Assembly: GCF_013402795.1 (NCBI RefSeq)
Contig: NZ_CP058595.1
Location: forward strand, 2,644,001-2,708,000
From: Costertonia aggregata
Lineage (GTDB): Bacteria; Bacteroidota; Bacteroidia; Flavobacteriales; Flavobacteriaceae
Length of the DNA stretch: 64,000 bases
Reading direction: 5' to 3'
A program made the translations under genes and the position numbers. Below, in pieces: positions 33,152-43,008 of the stretch (position 1 is the stretch's first letter; every line of letters begins with the position of its first letter). The notes beneath the pieces are model-generated. The model was not told where the DNA came from and searched no databases. It worked only from the letters and a program-made list of their open reading frames with translations.

Positions 33152-33442
33152 ATGAGTGTGTTGATAAAGCCAATTATTACCGAAAAGATGACCGCTGATA
33201 GTGAGTTATTTAATCGATATGGTTTCGTTGTTGATACGAAGGCTAATAAATTGCAGATAAAAGATGCGGTTGAAGCTACGTACGGTGTATCTGTTAAAAA
33301 GGTTCGTACTATGAATTACGGCCCAAACCGTAAATCACGTTACACCAAAACCGGTGTACAGCATGGCAAGACAAATGCTTACAAGAAAGCAATTGTTGAT
33401 GTGGTTGAAGGAGATATAATTGATTTTTACAGTAATCTATAA
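33152..33442 (+). CDS. rplW: 50S ribosomal protein L23 (uL23)
   Basis: The 96-residue protein at the tunnel exit is a docking site for trigger factor and SRP. It begins SVLIKPIITEKMTADSE and has RYGFVVDTKANKLQIKDAVE and VKKVRTMNYGPNRKSRY. It is standard in size and order, 9 bp before rplB. Confidence 0.97.
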   Translation: MSVLIKPIITEKMTADSELFNRYGFVVDTKANKLQIKDAVEATYGVSVKKVRTMNYGPNRKSRYTKTGVQHGKTNAYKKAIVDVVEGDIIDFYSNL

Positions 33443-33451
33443 AGACAACAA

Positions 33452-34276
33452 ATGTCAGTTAGGAAATTAAAACCAATCACTCCCGGACAGCGTTTTAGAG
33501 TAGTCAATGGATTTGACGCCATTACTACTGATAAGCCGGAGAAAAGTTTACTTGCTCCGTTAAAAAAGTCGGGAGGTAGAAACAGTCAAGGAAAAATGAC
33601 CATGCGCCATAGAGGTGGTGGGCATAAAAGAAGGTATCGTATCATAGATTTTAAAAGAGACAAGCAAGGAGTAGCTGCCACTGTAAAATCTATTCAGTAC
33701 GATCCCAACAGAACGGCTTTTATCGCTTTGTTGGAGTATGTAGATGGCGAGAAAAAATACATAATTGCCCAAAATGGTCTTCAGGTAGGTCAACAAGTTT
33801 CATCAGGAACTGGAGTGGCTCCCGAAATTGGGAATGCCTTGCCATTGAGCGAGATTCCTTTGGGTACAATTATATCTTGTATTGAATTGCGACCAGGACA
33901 AGGTGCCGTAATGGCAAGAAGTGCTGGTACTTTTGCGCAGCTTATGGCTAAGGAAGGCAAGTTTGTTACCGTAAAATTGCCATCTGGTGAAACAAGGTTG
34001 ATTTTGGCCAATTGCTTGGCCACAGTTGGAGCAATATCCAATTCAGATCATCAATTGCTTGTGTCCGGTAAAGCCGGTAGAAGTAGATGGTTGGGCAGAA
34101 GACCTAGAACAAGACCGGTAGCAATGAACCCTGTTGATCACCCAATGGGTGGTGGTGAAGGTCGTGCTTCTGGTGGGCATCCAAGATCTAAAAATGGTAT
34201 TCCTGCAAAAGGTTTTAGAACACGTTCCAAGACTAAGGACACCAACAGATATATCATAGAACGTAGAAAGAAATAA
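33452..34276 (+). CDS. rplB: 50S ribosomal protein L2 (uL2)
   Basis: The 274-residue protein is essential for subunit joining and peptidyl transfer. Landmarks are [40 protein letters not shown] and the C-terminal [16 protein letters not shown], whose histidine (DHPMGGG) is the functionally important one. It ends [15 protein letters not shown]. Size and motifs are normal. Confidence 0.99.
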   Translation: MSVRKLKPITPGQRFRVVNGFDAITTDKPEKSLLAPLKKSGGRNSQGKMTMRHRGGGHKRRYRIIDFKRDKQGVAATVKSIQYDPNRTAFIALLEYVDGEKKYIIAQNGLQVGQQVSSGTGVAPEIGNALPLSEIPLGTIISCIELRPGQGAVMARSAGTFAQLMAKEGKFVTVKLPSGETRLILANCLATVGAISNSDHQLLVSGKAGRSRWLGRRPRTRPVAMNPVDHPMGGGEGRASGGHPRSKNGIPAKGFRTRSKTKDTNRYIIERRKK

Positions 34277-34289
34277 TAAATTAAGAGAA

Positions 34290-34568
34290 ATGGCACGTTC
34301 ATTAAAAAAAGGACCTTACGTTCATCATAGTTTGGATAAAAAAGTTCAGCAAAATGTTGAATCTGGTAAGAAAACGGTAATCAAGACATGGTCTAGGGCT
34401 TCCATGATAACACCAGATTTTGTTGGTCAAACAATAGCTGTTCACAATGGTAGGCAATTTGTACCAGTATACGTAACAGAGAACATGGTGGGACACAAAT
34501 TAGGGGAATTTTCACCAACGCGTTCCTTCAGGGGGCATGCAGGTGCTAAGAATAAAGGTAAAAAGTAA
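34290..34568 (+). CDS. rpsS: 30S ribosomal protein S19 (uS19)
   Basis: The 92-residue 30S head protein begins [19 protein letters not shown], has [19 protein letters not shown] and ends with [21 protein letters not shown]. It contacts the A-site finger of 23S rRNA in the intersubunit bridge. It occupies the usual place between rplB and rplV. Confidence 0.98.
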   Translation: MARSLKKGPYVHHSLDKKVQQNVESGKKTVIKTWSRASMITPDFVGQTIAVHNGRQFVPVYVTENMVGHKLGEFSPTRSFRGHAGAKNKGKK

Positions 34569-34574
34569 GAAGCT

Positions 34575-34982
34575 ATGGGAGTTCGAAAGAGACAGATGGC
34601 CGAAAGAATAAAGGCTGAGAAAAAGCAGATGGCTTTTGCAAAACTGAATAATTGCCCAACTTCTCCAAGGAAAATGCGGTTGGTCGCTGATTTGATAAGA
34701 GGTAAGCAAATAGAAACTGCTTTGGCCACTTTGAAATTCAGCCAAAAAGAGGCTTCCAGAAAAGTGGAGAAACTGTTATTGTCCGCTATTGCAAATTGGC
34801 AAGCCAAAAACGAAGATGCAAATGTTGAGGATGCTGACCTTTTTGTAAAGGAGATTACAGTAGATAGTGGCGCTATGTTGAAAAGATTGAGACCTGCTCC
34901 TCAAGGAAGGGCGCATAGAATAAGAAAACGTTCCAACCATGTGACTTTGGTTTTGGGATCTAACAATAATACAGAAAGCTAG
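34575..34982 (+). CDS. rplV: 50S ribosomal protein L22 (uL22)
   Basis: The 135-residue tunnel protein has the family parts [40 protein letters not shown] and the beta-hairpin [20 protein letters not shown] that reaches into the exit tunnel, a site of macrolide resistance changes. The N-terminus carries about 20 extra residues ([18 protein letters not shown]) relative to E. coli, so an internal start is possible. Confidence 0.96.
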   Translation: MGVRKRQMAERIKAEKKQMAFAKLNNCPTSPRKMRLVADLIRGKQIETALATLKFSQKEASRKVEKLLLSAIANWQAKNEDANVEDADLFVKEITVDSGAMLKRLRPAPQGRAHRIRKRSNHVTLVLGSNNNTES

Positions 34983-34991
34983 AGCATCAAT

Positions 34992-35708
34992 ATGGGACAG
35001 AAAACAAATCCGATAGGAAATCGCTTAGGAATTATTTTAGGATGGGAATCCAACTGGTACGGTGGTAATGATTACGGTGATAAGTTGGCCGAAGATGATA
35101 AAATCAGAAAATATATCCATGCACGTCTTGCGAAAGCTAGCGTTTCCAGAGTAATTATAGAGCGTACCTTAAAATTGATAACCATTACCATTACAACAGC
35201 CAGACCTGGTATAATAATAGGTAAAGGTGGTCAAGAGGTGGATAAACTCAAAGAAGAGCTCAAAAAAATCACCAACAAAGAGGTCCAAATCAACATATTT
35301 GAAATTAAAAGGCCTGAGCTTGATGCCAATTTAGTTGCAGCGAGTATCGCTCGTCAGATAGAAAGTAGGATATCATACAGGAGAGCCATCAAAATGGCTA
35401 TCGCAGCTACAATGCGTATGAATGCTGAAGGAATCAAAGTTCAAATCTCAGGCAGATTGAATGGTGCGGAGATGGCGCGATCGGAATCTTTTAAAGATGG
35501 TAGAATTCCATTATCCACTTTCAGAGCAGAGATTGACTATGCTCTACAAGAAGCTCAAACTACCTATGGTAAACTAGGTATAAAGGTTTGGATAATGAAA
35601 GGCGAAGTATATGGTAAGAGAGAATTATCACCTTTGGTAGGCATGTCAAAAAGCCAAGGTAAAGGCGGTAAGCAAGATGGACCAAAGAAACCTCGTCGTA
35701 GAAAGTAA
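34992..35708 (+). CDS. rpsC: 30S ribosomal protein S3 (uS3)
   Basis: The 238-residue protein at the mRNA entry channel begins [20 protein letters not shown]. The KH domain carries [20 protein letters not shown] with the GxxG loop (GKGG), followed by the C-terminal domain with [20 protein letters not shown] and the helicase-associated basic residues. It has a Lys/Arg-rich tail, and is placed before rplP as usual. Confidence 0.98.
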   Translation: MGQKTNPIGNRLGIILGWESNWYGGNDYGDKLAEDDKIRKYIHARLAKASVSRVIIERTLKLITITITTARPGIIIGKGGQEVDKLKEELKKITNKEVQINIFEIKRPELDANLVAASIARQIESRISYRRAIKMAIAATMRMNAEGIKVQISGRLNGAEMARSESFKDGRIPLSTFRAEIDYALQEAQTTYGKLGIKVWIMKGEVYGKRELSPLVGMSKSQGKGGKQDGPKKPRRRK

Positions 35709-35729
35709 TTTTAAAGAAAGTACAAAAAG

Positions 35730-36152
35730 ATGTTACAGCCAAAAAGAACGAAATATCGCAAGATGCAGAAAGGCCGCATGAAGGGGATTTCCCAAAGGGG
35801 TCATCAACTTTCAAACGGTATGTTCGGTATTAAATCCTTAGATACGAATTTTGTGACTGCACGTCAGATTGAAGCTGCACGTATCGCTGCCACAAGATTT
35901 ATGAAAAGACAGGGCCAATTGTGGATTAAAATTTTTCCGGATAAGCCTATTACCAAAAAACCATTGGAAGTGCGTATGGGAAAAGGTAAGGGTGCCCCGG
36001 AATATTTTGTTGCCGTCGTCCAGCCCGGGAGGATAATCTTTGAAGTGGCAGGTGTACCAATGGATGTTGCCAAAGAAGCACTTCGTCTTGCGGCCCAAAA
36101 GTTACCTGTGAAGACCAAATTTATAGTTGCTAGAGATTATTCAGCACAATAA
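35730..36152 (+). CDS. rplP: 50S ribosomal protein L16 (uL16)
   Basis: The 140-residue protein helps position A-site tRNA. It begins [18 protein letters not shown] and contains [10 protein letters not shown]-like [19 protein letters not shown] and [19 protein letters not shown]. The arginine-containing loop, hydroxylated in some bacteria, is present within [13 protein letters not shown]. It has normal length and position. Confidence 0.98.
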   Translation: MLQPKRTKYRKMQKGRMKGISQRGHQLSNGMFGIKSLDTNFVTARQIEAARIAATRFMKRQGQLWIKIFPDKPITKKPLEVRMGKGKGAPEYFVAVVQPGRIIFEVAGVPMDVAKEALRLAAQKLPVKTKFIVARDYSAQ

Positions 36153-36164
36153 AAGTAAGGAACT

Positions 36165-36356
36165 ATGAAACAATCAGAGATAAAAGAATTATCGGTAGAA
36201 GAGCTAAAAGCTAAACTGGCTGAATACAAGAAGCAAAATTCGGATTTGAAGATATCACACTCCGTGACTCCTTTGGAAAATCCGCTTCTCATTAGAAAAA
36301 CTAGAAAGACGGTTGCAAGATTGGCTACCGAATTAACGAAAAGGGAAAACCAATAA
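36165..36356 (+). CDS. rpmC: 50S ribosomal protein L29 (uL29)
   Basis: The 63-residue two-helix protein sits near the tunnel exit and contacts L23. It begins [20 protein letters not shown] and ends with [16 protein letters not shown]. Size and fold signature are standard. It lies between rplP and rpsQ, 13 bp from each. Confidence 0.95.
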   Translation: MKQSEIKELSVEELKAKLAEYKKQNSDLKISHSVTPLENPLLIRKTRKTVARLATELTKRENQ

Positions 36357-36369
36357 CTGGTTCTGCTTT

Positions 36370-36627
36370 ATGGAAAATAGAAATTTAAGAAAAGAAAGAG
36401 TAGGGGTAGTAACAAGTAACAAAATGGAGAAGTCCATTGTCGTTGCTGAGGTCAAACGTGTAAAGCACCCTATGTACGGTAAGTTCGTTTTGAGAACCAA
36501 AAAGTATGTTGCGCACGACGAAACAAATGACTGCAATATCGGCGATACGGTCAAGATAATGGAAACACGCCCATTGAGCAAGACCAAATGTTGGAGGTTA
36601 GTTGAAATTTTAGAAAGAGCTAAATAA
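36370..36627 (+). CDS. rpsQ: 30S ribosomal protein S17 (uS17)
   Basis: The 85-residue OB-fold protein binds 16S rRNA early in assembly. The core reads [19 protein letters not shown] and [20 protein letters not shown], with the final [19 protein letters not shown]. It stops 1 bp before the rplN start codon, so the genes are tightly coupled. Confidence 0.97.
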   Translation: MENRNLRKERVGVVTSNKMEKSIVVAEVKRVKHPMYGKFVLRTKKYVAHDETNDCNIGDTVKIMETRPLSKTKCWRLVEILERAK

Positions 36628-36628
36628 T

Positions 36629-36997
36629 ATGTTACAGCAAGAATCTAGATTAAAGGTAGCGGATAATACAGGAGCCAAAGAGGTTTTGACCATTAGGGTA
36701 TTAGGTGGTACAAAAAGAAGATATGCCTCGGTTGGTGATAAAATTGTGGTTACCGTTAAAGAGGCAACCCCAAACGGTGGTATCAAAAAGGGTGCGGTTT
36801 CAACGGCGGTTGTTGTTCGTACAAAAAAAGAAGTCAGAAGACCTGATGGCTCTTATATTCGATTTGATGATAATGCTTGTGTTCTTCTAAACCCAACGGG
36901 CGAAATGAGGGGTACCAGGGTTTTTGGACCGGTAGCAAGAGAATTGCGCGACAAGCAGTTCATGAAAATTGTTTCATTGGCACCAGAAGTACTTTAA
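36629..36997 (+). CDS. rplN: 50S ribosomal protein L14 (uL14)
   Basis: The 122-residue protein at the subunit interface is the binding site of silencing factor RsfS. It begins [20 protein letters not shown], contains [20 protein letters not shown] and ends [20 protein letters not shown] plus PEVL. Length is the usual 122 residues. Confidence 0.98.
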   Translation: MLQQESRLKVADNTGAKEVLTIRVLGGTKRRYASVGDKIVVTVKEATPNGGIKKGAVSTAVVVRTKKEVRRPDGSYIRFDDNACVLLNPTGEMRGTRVFGPVARELRDKQFMKIVSLAPEVL

Positions 36998-37010
36998 TAC
37001 AGTCTAAGAG

Positions 37011-37322
37011 ATGAAGAAGTTAAAAGTTAAAACAGGAGATACGGTAAGAATCATAGCCGGTGACCATAAAGGTACTGAGGGTAAAATCTTGTCCGTGAAC
37101 TTAGAGAAGAACAAAGCGATAGTTGAAGGGGCCAATATGGTGTCCAAACATCAAAAACCGAGTGCTCAAAACCCACAAGGTGGTATCGTAAAAATGGAGG
37201 CACCCATTCATGTATCCAATTTATCCTTAATCGATAAATCCGGAGAGACAACAAGGGTGGGTTATGAAATAAGAGATGGAAAAAAGGTTAGAGTTTCCAA
37301 AAAATCCAATGAAGTAATTTAG
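37011..37322 (+). CDS. rplX: 50S ribosomal protein L24 (uL24)
   Basis: The 103-residue KOW-domain protein initiates 50S assembly. It begins [20 protein letters not shown] and continues [20 protein letters not shown], the KOW segment. It ends [13 protein letters not shown]. It ends 2 bp before rplE. Confidence 0.97.
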   Translation: MKKLKVKTGDTVRIIAGDHKGTEGKILSVNLEKNKAIVEGANMVSKHQKPSAQNPQGGIVKMEAPIHVSNLSLIDKSGETTRVGYEIRDGKKVRVSKKSNEVI

Positions 37323-37324
37323 TT

Positions 37325-37876
37325 ATGGCATACGTTCCAAGATTAAAAACAGAATATAAAGAGCGTGTAATCGGTTCTTTGAAAGAAGAGTTTGGTTATA
37401 AAAACGTTATGGAAGTTCCTAAACTTCAAAAGATAGTGGTTTCTAGAGGTGTTGGTGCCGCAGTCGCCGATAAGAAATTGATAGATCACGCAGTTGAAGA
37501 GTTAACGAATATAACCGGACAAAGAGCAATTGCAACTATGTCCAAAAAAGATGTTGCCGCTTTCAAGTTGCGTAAAGGTATGCCCATCGGTGCCAAGGTA
37601 ACCTTACGTGGAGAACGCATGTACGAATTCTTGGATAGGTTGGTAACTACGGCTTTACCGCGTGTTAGGGATTTTCAAGGCATACGGGCCACCGGGTTTG
37701 ATGGTCGTGGAAACTACAGTTTAGGCGTAACCGAACAAATCATTTTTCCCGAAATCAATATCGATAAGATAAATAGGATTAACGGAATGGATATCACCTT
37801 TGTGACAACAGCCCAAACGGATAAGGAAGCAAAATCATTATTAACTGAATTGGGATTACCTTTTAAAAAGAATTAG
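37325..37876 (+). CDS. rplE: 50S ribosomal protein L5 (uL5)
   Basis: The 183-residue protein binds 5S rRNA and contacts the P-site tRNA. Landmarks are [60 protein letters not shown] and [16 protein letters not shown]. Size is standard. It is followed after 1 bp by rpsN. Confidence 0.98.
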   Translation: MAYVPRLKTEYKERVIGSLKEEFGYKNVMEVPKLQKIVVSRGVGAAVADKKLIDHAVEELTNITGQRAIATMSKKDVAAFKLRKGMPIGAKVTLRGERMYEFLDRLVTTALPRVRDFQGIRATGFDGRGNYSLGVTEQIIFPEINIDKINRINGMDITFVTTAQTDKEAKSLLTELGLPFKKN

Positions 37877-37877
37877 T

Positions 37878-38147
37878 ATGGCTAAAGAATCAATGAAGGC
37901 CCGTGAACGTAAAAGGGCAAAAACCGTGGCTAAATATGCTGAAAAAAGAAAGGCTTTGAAAGAAGCTGGTGATTATGAAGCATTACAAAAGCTACCTAAA
38001 AACGCCTCCCCTGTTCGTATGCACAACCGTTGTAAACTAACAGGTAGACCCAAGGGATATATGAGAACCTTTGGGATATCCAGGGTCATGTTCAGGGAAA
38101 TGGCCAATAAAGGTCTTATACCAGGTGTTAAAAAAGCTAGCTGGTAA
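37878..38147 (+). CDS. rpsN: 30S ribosomal protein S14, zinc-free type (uS14)
   Basis: The 89-residue protein is of the longer C-minus type. It lacks the CxxC pairs of the zinc-binding short form and reads [20 protein letters not shown] and [20 protein letters not shown], ending [12 protein letters not shown] 68-base gap with a small hairpin separates it from rpsH, longer than the neighbouring spacers. Confidence 0.97.
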   Translation: MAKESMKARERKRAKTVAKYAEKRKALKEAGDYEALQKLPKNASPVRMHNRCKLTGRPKGYMRTFGISRVMFREMANKGLIPGVKKASW

Positions 38148-38215
38148 CAATATAATTAAAAACTGGTTTTAGGTCTGGCGCCAATTGCTGGAAACCGCTA
38201 CCGAAATATATAAGA

Positions 38216-38614
38216 ATGTTTACAGATACTATATCAGATTACTTAACAAGAATTAGAAATGCAAGTAGGGCAGGCCATAGGGTCGTTGAAATCCCTGCTT
38301 CTAATTTAAAGAAGGAAATTACAAAAATATTGTTCGACCAAGGCTATATTCTTAGCTATAAGTTTGAGGACAGCTCCGTTCAAGGAACTATCAAAATAGC
38401 CTTAAAATACGATAAGTTCACTAAAGAGCCTGTCATAAAGAAAATACAGAGAATAAGTAAGCCCGGTCTTCGTAAATATGCTGGCTCAGATGATTTACCA
38501 AGGGTTCTTAACGGTCTAGGTATTGCAATAGTTTCTACATCGCATGGTGTAATGACAAGTAAGCAGGCCAAAGCCGAAAAAGTAGGTGGTGAGGTTTTGT
38601 GTTACGTTTATTAA
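38216..38614 (+). CDS. rpsH: 30S ribosomal protein S8 (uS8)
   Basis: The 132-residue primary rRNA-binding protein begins FTDTISDYLTRIRNASRAGH, has RISKPGLRKYAGSDDLPRVL and ends GVMTSKQAKAEKVGGEVLCY plus VY. In E. coli S8 controls the spc operon. The hairpin-containing 68-base gap just before it (GGTTT at about 38165, AAACC at about 38192) could be its site here, but this is unproven. Confidence 0.98.
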   Translation: MFTDTISDYLTRIRNASRAGHRVVEIPASNLKKEITKILFDQGYILSYKFEDSSVQGTIKIALKYDKFTKEPVIKKIQRISKPGLRKYAGSDDLPRVLNGLGIAIVSTSHGVMTSKQAKAEKVGGEVLCYVY

Positions 38615-38635
38615 TTGAATTAAAGAGATATAATA

Positions 38636-39178
38636 ATGTCTAGAATAGGTAATAATCCAGTTGCGATTCCTGAAGGAGTAACCGTTGAGGTCGCTGATAA
38701 CGTAGTTACCGTTAAGGGTAAATTGGGAGAGCTGACCCAGGAATATTCGAGTGTTTCCGTCAAAGTTGAAGACGGGCAACTTTGGGTGACCAGACCTTCC
38801 GATTCCAAAGACCACAAAGCTAAACACGGTCTGTACAGGTCCTTGATGTTGAATATGATAGAAGGAGTTTCTAAAGGATGGACCAAAGAACTTGAATTGG
38901 TAGGTGTAGGATATCGTGCCAATAACCAAGGGCAAAAGTTGGATTTGGCCTTAGGTTTCTCACATAATATCGTTTTGGATTTGGCTCCCGAAGTAAAAGT
39001 CGAAACGGTTTCAGAAAAAGGAAAAAATCCTATCATAAAACTCACTTCGCACGATAAGCAGTTAGTGGGTCAGATAGCGGCAAAAATAAGAGGCTTCCGT
39101 AAGCCAGAACCTTACAAAGGAAAGGGTATCAGGTTTGTTGGTGAGCAATTAAGAAGAAAAGCAGGTAAATCGGCCTAA
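38636..39178 (+). CDS. rplF: 50S ribosomal protein L6 (uL6)
   Basis: The 180-residue two-domain protein lies near the GTPase centre. It begins [20 protein letters not shown] and contains [20 protein letters not shown], and ends with [20 protein letters not shown] followed by a Lys/Arg tail. Length and repeats are normal. Confidence 0.98.
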   Translation: MSRIGNNPVAIPEGVTVEVADNVVTVKGKLGELTQEYSSVSVKVEDGQLWVTRPSDSKDHKAKHGLYRSLMLNMIEGVSKGWTKELELVGVGYRANNQGQKLDLALGFSHNIVLDLAPEVKVETVSEKGKNPIIKLTSHDKQLVGQIAAKIRGFRKPEPYKGKGIRFVGEQLRRKAGKSA

Positions 39179-39189
39179 TATATAGCATC

Positions 39190-39543
39190 ATGGGATTATC
39201 GAAAATAGAAAGAAGACAACGCATAAGAAGGAGAATCCGTAAGGTATCCGTTGGAACTGCGGAAAGACCAAGACTATCCGTTTTTAGAAGTAACAAAGAG
39301 ATTTACGCTCAATTGATAGACGATACCAAAGGCGTTACCTTGTTGGCCGTATCATCTAGGGATAAAGATTTGGATGTTAAGGGAACTAAGACAGAAATAG
39401 CCAATTTGGTTGGTAAAGCTGTTGCGGAAAAAGCAAAAAAGGCTGGTATTGAAGCCGTTGCTTTTGATAGGGGCGGCAATCTATATCATGGTAGGGTAAA
39501 ATCATTGGCTGAAGGGGCTAGAGAAGCAGGACTTAAATTCTAA
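39190..39543 (+). CDS. rplR: 50S ribosomal protein L18 (uL18)
   Basis: The 117-residue protein carries 5S rRNA to the ribosome. It begins [20 protein letters not shown] and has [20 protein letters not shown] and [20 protein letters not shown]. Normal size, 6 bp before rpsE. Confidence 0.97.
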   Translation: MGLSKIERRQRIRRRIRKVSVGTAERPRLSVFRSNKEIYAQLIDDTKGVTLLAVSSRDKDLDVKGTKTEIANLVGKAVAEKAKKAGIEAVAFDRGGNLYHGRVKSLAEGAREAGLKF

Positions 39544-39549
39544 AATATT

Positions 39550-40074
39550 ATGTACCAAAAGTATAAAAGCGTAGAAACAGTAAAACCAGGTGGTCTTGAT
39601 TTAAAAGACAGGTTGGTAGGCGTTCAAAGGGTTACTAAAGTTACTAAAGGTGGTAGGGCATTCGGTTTTTCAGCTATTGTTGTAGTTGGCGATGAAAACG
39701 GTGTGGTAGGTCACGGTCTTGGTAAATCCAAAGAGGTTGCCACTGCTATTGCCAAAGCGATAGAAGATGCCAAAAAAAACCTGATTAGAATACCTCTTAA
39801 TAGAGGGACCTTGCCTCATGAACAAAAAGGTAAGTTTGGCGGTGCACGCGTATATATTCAACCGGCTTCCCATGGTACGGGAGTAATAGCTGGTGGTGCC
39901 GTTAGAGCGGTTTTGGAAGCAGTAGGGGTTCATGACGTATTGTCAAAATCGCAAGGTTCTTCAAACCCACATAATGTAGTTAAAGCCACTTTTGATGCTT
40001 TACTTCAATTACGTGACGCTAGAACTGTGGCCAATCAAAGAGGAGTTTCCTTAGAAAAAGTTTTTAAAGGATAA
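39550..40074 (+). CDS. rpsE: 30S ribosomal protein S5 (uS5)
   Basis: The 174-residue fidelity protein has [40 protein letters not shown] and [20 protein letters not shown]. These are the double-stranded-RNA-binding domain and the S5 C-terminal domain. Mutations near the first loop give spectinomycin resistance in other bacteria; this sequence looks wild-type. It is followed after 11 bp by rpmD. Confidence 0.98.
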   Translation: MYQKYKSVETVKPGGLDLKDRLVGVQRVTKVTKGGRAFGFSAIVVVGDENGVVGHGLGKSKEVATAIAKAIEDAKKNLIRIPLNRGTLPHEQKGKFGGARVYIQPASHGTGVIAGGAVRAVLEAVGVHDVLSKSQGSSNPHNVVKATFDALLQLRDARTVANQRGVSLEKVFKG

Positions 40075-40085
40075 GAAAGGATAGT

Positions 40086-40265
40086 ATGGCAAAGATTAAA
40101 GTAAAACAGATAAAGAGTAGCATCAAGAAACCTCAAAATCAAAAGAGAACTCTTGTGGCACTTGGTTTAAAAGGTATCGGTCAAGTAGTAGAACATGAAG
40201 CTACTCCCAATATCCTTGGAATGATAGATAAAGTACAACATTTGGTCTCGACAGAAGAGGCCTAA
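40086..40265 (+). CDS. rpmD: 50S ribosomal protein L30 (uL30)
   Basis: I read this 59-residue gene directly between rpsE and rplO. It starts [20 protein letters not shown] and continues [20 protein letters not shown], ending QHLVSTEEA. This is the ferredoxin-like L30 fold. Position and length match the conserved spc order exactly. Confidence 0.96.
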   Translation: MAKIKVKQIKSSIKKPQNQKRTLVALGLKGIGQVVEHEATPNILGMIDKVQHLVSTEEA

Positions 40266-40278
40266 ACAAGATAATAGA

Positions 40279-40731
40279 ATGAATTTAAGCAATCTAAAGC
40301 CAGCTGAAGGTTCCGCTCACAGAGAAGGCAAAAGAGTGGGTAGAGGTCAGGGATCCGGAAAAGGTGGTACGGCAACCCGAGGACATAAAGGCGCAAAGTC
40401 CCGTTCGGGATACTCAAAAAAACTGGGTTTTGAAGGTGGTCAAATGCCATTGCAACGTAGGGTTCCTAAATTTGGATTTACCAACATTAACAGAAAAGAA
40501 TACAGAGGCATAAATTTGGATACTTTACAAGAGTTGGTAGACAACAAAGTAGTCAAGGATACTGTTACTTTTGAAATGCTGGTTGAAAAGGGATTGGCCC
40601 ATAAAAACGATTTAGTCAAGATTTTGGGAAGGGGAGAGTTAAAAACTTCCTTGAAAATTTCTGTACATAAATTTACTGCTAGTGCCAAATCGGCAATCGA
40701 AGCTGCCGGTGGAGAAGCGATAAATTTATAA
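40279..40731 (+). CDS. rplO: 50S ribosomal protein L15 (uL15)
   Basis: The 150-residue protein begins [20 protein letters not shown] and has the Gly/Arg/Lys-rich [20 protein letters not shown] that threads into rRNA, then [18 protein letters not shown]. The C-terminal globular part ends [12 protein letters not shown]. It stops 13 bp before secY. Confidence 0.98.
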   Translation: MNLSNLKPAEGSAHREGKRVGRGQGSGKGGTATRGHKGAKSRSGYSKKLGFEGGQMPLQRRVPKFGFTNINRKEYRGINLDTLQELVDNKVVKDTVTFEMLVEKGLAHKNDLVKILGRGELKTSLKISVHKFTASAKSAIEAAGGEAINL

Positions 40732-40744
40732 GCGAAATCAGATT

Positions 40745-42094
40745 ATGAAGAAATTTTTCGAGACCATATCCAATATCTGGAAGATTGATGAACTAAAGGG
40801 TAGAATCATAATGACCCTCGGCTTATTACTGGTATATCGTTTTGGTGCACAGATAGTACTTCCTGGTATCGATTCTACTCAATTGGCTCAACTTGCTTCC
40901 AATACAGGAACCGACCAGGGTATTTTTGGATTGTTGAATGCCTTTACGGGCGGAGCTTTCTCAAATGCATCTGTTTTTGCTTTAGGCATAATGCCATATA
41001 TATCGGCCTCCATTGTGGTTCAGTTGATGGGTATTGCAATTCCTTATCTTCAAAAATTACAAAAAGAAGGGGAGAGCGGTAGAAAGACCATCAATCAAAT
41101 AACACGATGGCTGACCATTGGTATATGTATCGTTCAAGCACCGGCTTACTTATATGGTTTAGGCGCTTTAGGCGTTCCGGACAGTGCTTTTTTATTGGGT
41201 AAGGGTCTTAATTTCATAGTTCCATCTGTAATCATTTTGGTGACCGGTTGTGTATTTGCAATGTGGTTGGGAGAAAAAATTACGGATAAAGGTATAGGTA
41301 ATGGTATCTCGTTATTGATTATGATCGGTATTATAGCTACAATGCCACAATCCTTTATTCAGGAATTTGTTTCAAGAACCGATAACAATAATGGCGGACT
41401 CATGTTTATCTTGATTGAAGTTATTGTTTGGTTTTTGGTTATTTTGGCAAGTGTACTTTTAGTTATGGCAACCAGGCAAATACCTGTTCAATACGCACGA
41501 AGAACAGCATCGGGAGGGTATGAAAAGAATATCATGGGATCTAGACAGTATATTCCGTTAAAGTTGAATGCATCAGGTGTAATGCCAATAATTTTTGCAC
41601 AAGCAATCATGTTTGCACCAGGTTTGATAGGTAAATCTTTTAATGATACTGCCGTAGGCCAGTGGATGGAAGTTCAGTTCAGTGATATTTTTGGATTGGC
41701 ATACAACATTTTGTTTGGTTTGTTGATTATTATATTCACTTATTTCTATACGGCGATCACAGTACCGACCAATAAAATGGCAGATGATCTAAAACGTAGC
41801 GGTGGTTTTATACCCGGTATTCGGCCAGGTAAAGAAACAGGTGATTATTTAGATAAAATAATGTCATTGATTACGTTACCAGGTTCTATTTTCTTAGCTT
41901 TGCTCGCTGTTTTACCGGCAGTGGTCGTTAAGTTGGGTGATGTGCAACCAGGGTGGGCATTATTTTATGGTGGAACATCGCTTTTGATTATGGTAGGTGT
42001 CGCTATTGATACAGTTCAACAAGTAAATTCATATTTATTAAATCGCCATTATGATGGTTTAATGAAAACAGGTAAAAATAGAAAAGTGGCATAA
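40745..42094 (+). CDS. secY: Protein translocase channel subunit SecY
   Basis: The 449-residue protein-conducting channel has ten predicted transmembrane helices. Landmarks are GLLLVYRFGAQIVLPGIDST, the plug region GGAFSNASVFALGIMPYISA, KLQKEGESGRKTINQITRWL, and the ribosome-contacting loops with RQIPVQYARRTASGGYEKNI and GGFIPGIRPGKETGDYLDKI. It ends with NRHYDGLMKTGKNRKVA. It works with SecE, SecG and SecA, not in this window. A long inverted repeat separates it from infA. Confidence 0.98.
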   Translation: MKKFFETISNIWKIDELKGRIIMTLGLLLVYRFGAQIVLPGIDSTQLAQLASNTGTDQGIFGLLNAFTGGAFSNASVFALGIMPYISASIVVQLMGIAIPYLQKLQKEGESGRKTINQITRWLTIGICIVQAPAYLYGLGALGVPDSAFLLGKGLNFIVPSVIILVTGCVFAMWLGEKITDKGIGNGISLLIMIGIIATMPQSFIQEFVSRTDNNNGGLMFILIEVIVWFLVILASVLLVMATRQIPVQYARRTASGGYEKNIMGSRQYIPLKLNASGVMPIIFAQAIMFAPGLIGKSFNDTAVGQWMEVQFSDIFGLAYNILFGLLIIIFTYFYTAITVPTNKMADDLKRSGGFIPGIRPGKETGDYLDKIMSLITLPGSIFLALLAVLPAVVVKLGDVQPGWALFYGGTSLLIMVGVAIDTVQQVNSYLLNRHYDGLMKTGKNRKVA

Positions 42095-42101
42095 AAAGAA
42101 A

Positions 42102-42176
42102 TTAGTACGTAGACCTTAGACGTTAGAATATTTTATTCGGGAACGAATTTTATTGAAACTAACGACTACCGACTAA
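42102..42176. repeat. Imperfect inverted repeat between secY and infA
   Basis: TTAGT and GTAG (42102-42112) pair with CTAC and ACTAA (42166-42176), and inside them CGTTAG (42121-42126) pairs with CTAACG (42159-42164). The loop is AT-rich. It could be an RNA processing or transcript-stabilising hairpin, or an old intergenic repeat element. A similar-looking element lies between rpsM and rpsK. Confidence 0.55.
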
Positions 42177-42194
42177 AAATCAAATACTAATAAA

Positions 42195-42410
42195 ATGGCT
42201 AAACAAGCAGCAATAGAGCAAGACGGAACAATCATCGAGGCATTGTCAAACGCAATGTTCAGGGTAGAATTGGAGAATGGTCATGTAGTTACTGCACATA
42301 TTTCTGGAAAAATGAGAATGCATTATATCAAATTGCTTCCAGGAGATAAAGTAAAATTAGAAATGAGTCCTTACGATTTGACTAAGGCGAGAATTACATA
42401 TAGATACTAA
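42195..42410 (+). CDS. infA: Translation initiation factor IF-1
   Basis: The 71-residue OB-fold factor binds the A site during initiation. It begins [20 protein letters not shown], contains [20 protein letters not shown] and ends [13 protein letters not shown]. It is followed by rpmJ after one base (ATG at 42412). Confidence 0.97.
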   Translation: MAKQAAIEQDGTIIEALSNAMFRVELENGHVVTAHISGKMRMHYIKLLPGDKVKLEMSPYDLTKARITYRY

Positions 42411-42411
42411 G

Positions 42412-42528
42412 ATGAAGGTTAGAGCATCAGTAAAAAAGAGAAGTGCCGACTGCAAAATAGTACGCAGAAAGGGCAGATTGTACGTAATTAACAAAAAGAA
42501 TCCTAGATTTAAACAAAGACAAGGGTAA
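42412..42528 (+). CDS. rpmJ: 50S ribosomal protein L36, zinc-free type (bL36)
   Basis: The 38-residue gene reads [20 protein letters not shown] and then [17 protein letters not shown]. Of the four usual zinc ligands only the second cysteine (Cys14) remains; the others are Ser, Asn and Phe. This is the C-minus form. It begins one base after the infA stop and ends 2 bp before rpsM, exactly where bL36 belongs. Confidence 0.96.
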   Translation: MKVRASVKKRSADCKIVRRKGRLYVINKKNPRFKQRQG

Positions 42529-42530
42529 TT

Positions 42531-42905
42531 ATGGCAAGAATTGCAGGTATAGACATACCAAAACAGAAAAGAGGAGTTATAGCCCTTACCTATATTTTTG
42601 GTATCGGTAATAGTAGGGCCAAGGAAATTTTGGCAACCGCTAAAGTAAGTGAAGATACCAAAGTATCGGACTGGAACGATGATGAGATAGGAAAAATCCG
42701 TGATGCGGTCTCTTCCTATACAATTGAAGGGGAATTGCGTTCTGAAACCCAATTGAACATCAAGCGCTTGATGGATATTGGTTGTTATAGGGGTATACGT
42801 CACAGATCTGGTTTGCCGTTAAGAGGACAGCGTACCAAAAACAACTCAAGAACAAGAAAAGGGAAAAGAAAAACTGTTGCCAATAAGAAGAAGGCGACTA
42901 AATAA
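42531..42905 (+). CDS. rpsM: 30S ribosomal protein S13 (uS13)
   Basis: The 124-residue head protein forms bridges to the 50S subunit. It begins [20 protein letters not shown], then [20 protein letters not shown], and has [20 protein letters not shown] and [20 protein letters not shown]. Length and motif order are normal. Confidence 0.98.
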   Translation: MARIAGIDIPKQKRGVIALTYIFGIGNSRAKEILATAKVSEDTKVSDWNDDEIGKIRDAVSSYTIEGELRSETQLNIKRLMDIGCYRGIRHRSGLPLRGQRTKNNSRTRKGKRKTVANKKKATK

Positions 42906-42907
42906 TA

Positions 42908-43005
42908 TAAAGTACCTGATACTGAGTAACTAGTATTGACCAAGGCGCTTGAGAGTCATTGCGCAACCATATACTAACTACTCAATACTAGTACTAAATA
43001 CTTTA
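42908..43005. repeat. Long inverted repeat between rpsM and rpsK
   Basis: A perfect 11-bp arm ACTAGTATTGA (42929-42939) pairs with TCAATACTAGT (42982-42992), and outside it TAAAGTA (42908-42914) pairs with TACTTTA (42999-43005). The transcript would fold into a large stem just before the rpsK start. It resembles intergenic repeats seen in other genomes, but no other copy was found in this window apart from the loosely similar one before infA. Confidence 0.6.
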
Positions 43006-43008
43006 GAT

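Noticed and set aside
42949-43008. Extended rpsK start
   Set aside because: The extra 20 codons lie in an inverted repeat and are not S11-like; S11 begins at 43009.
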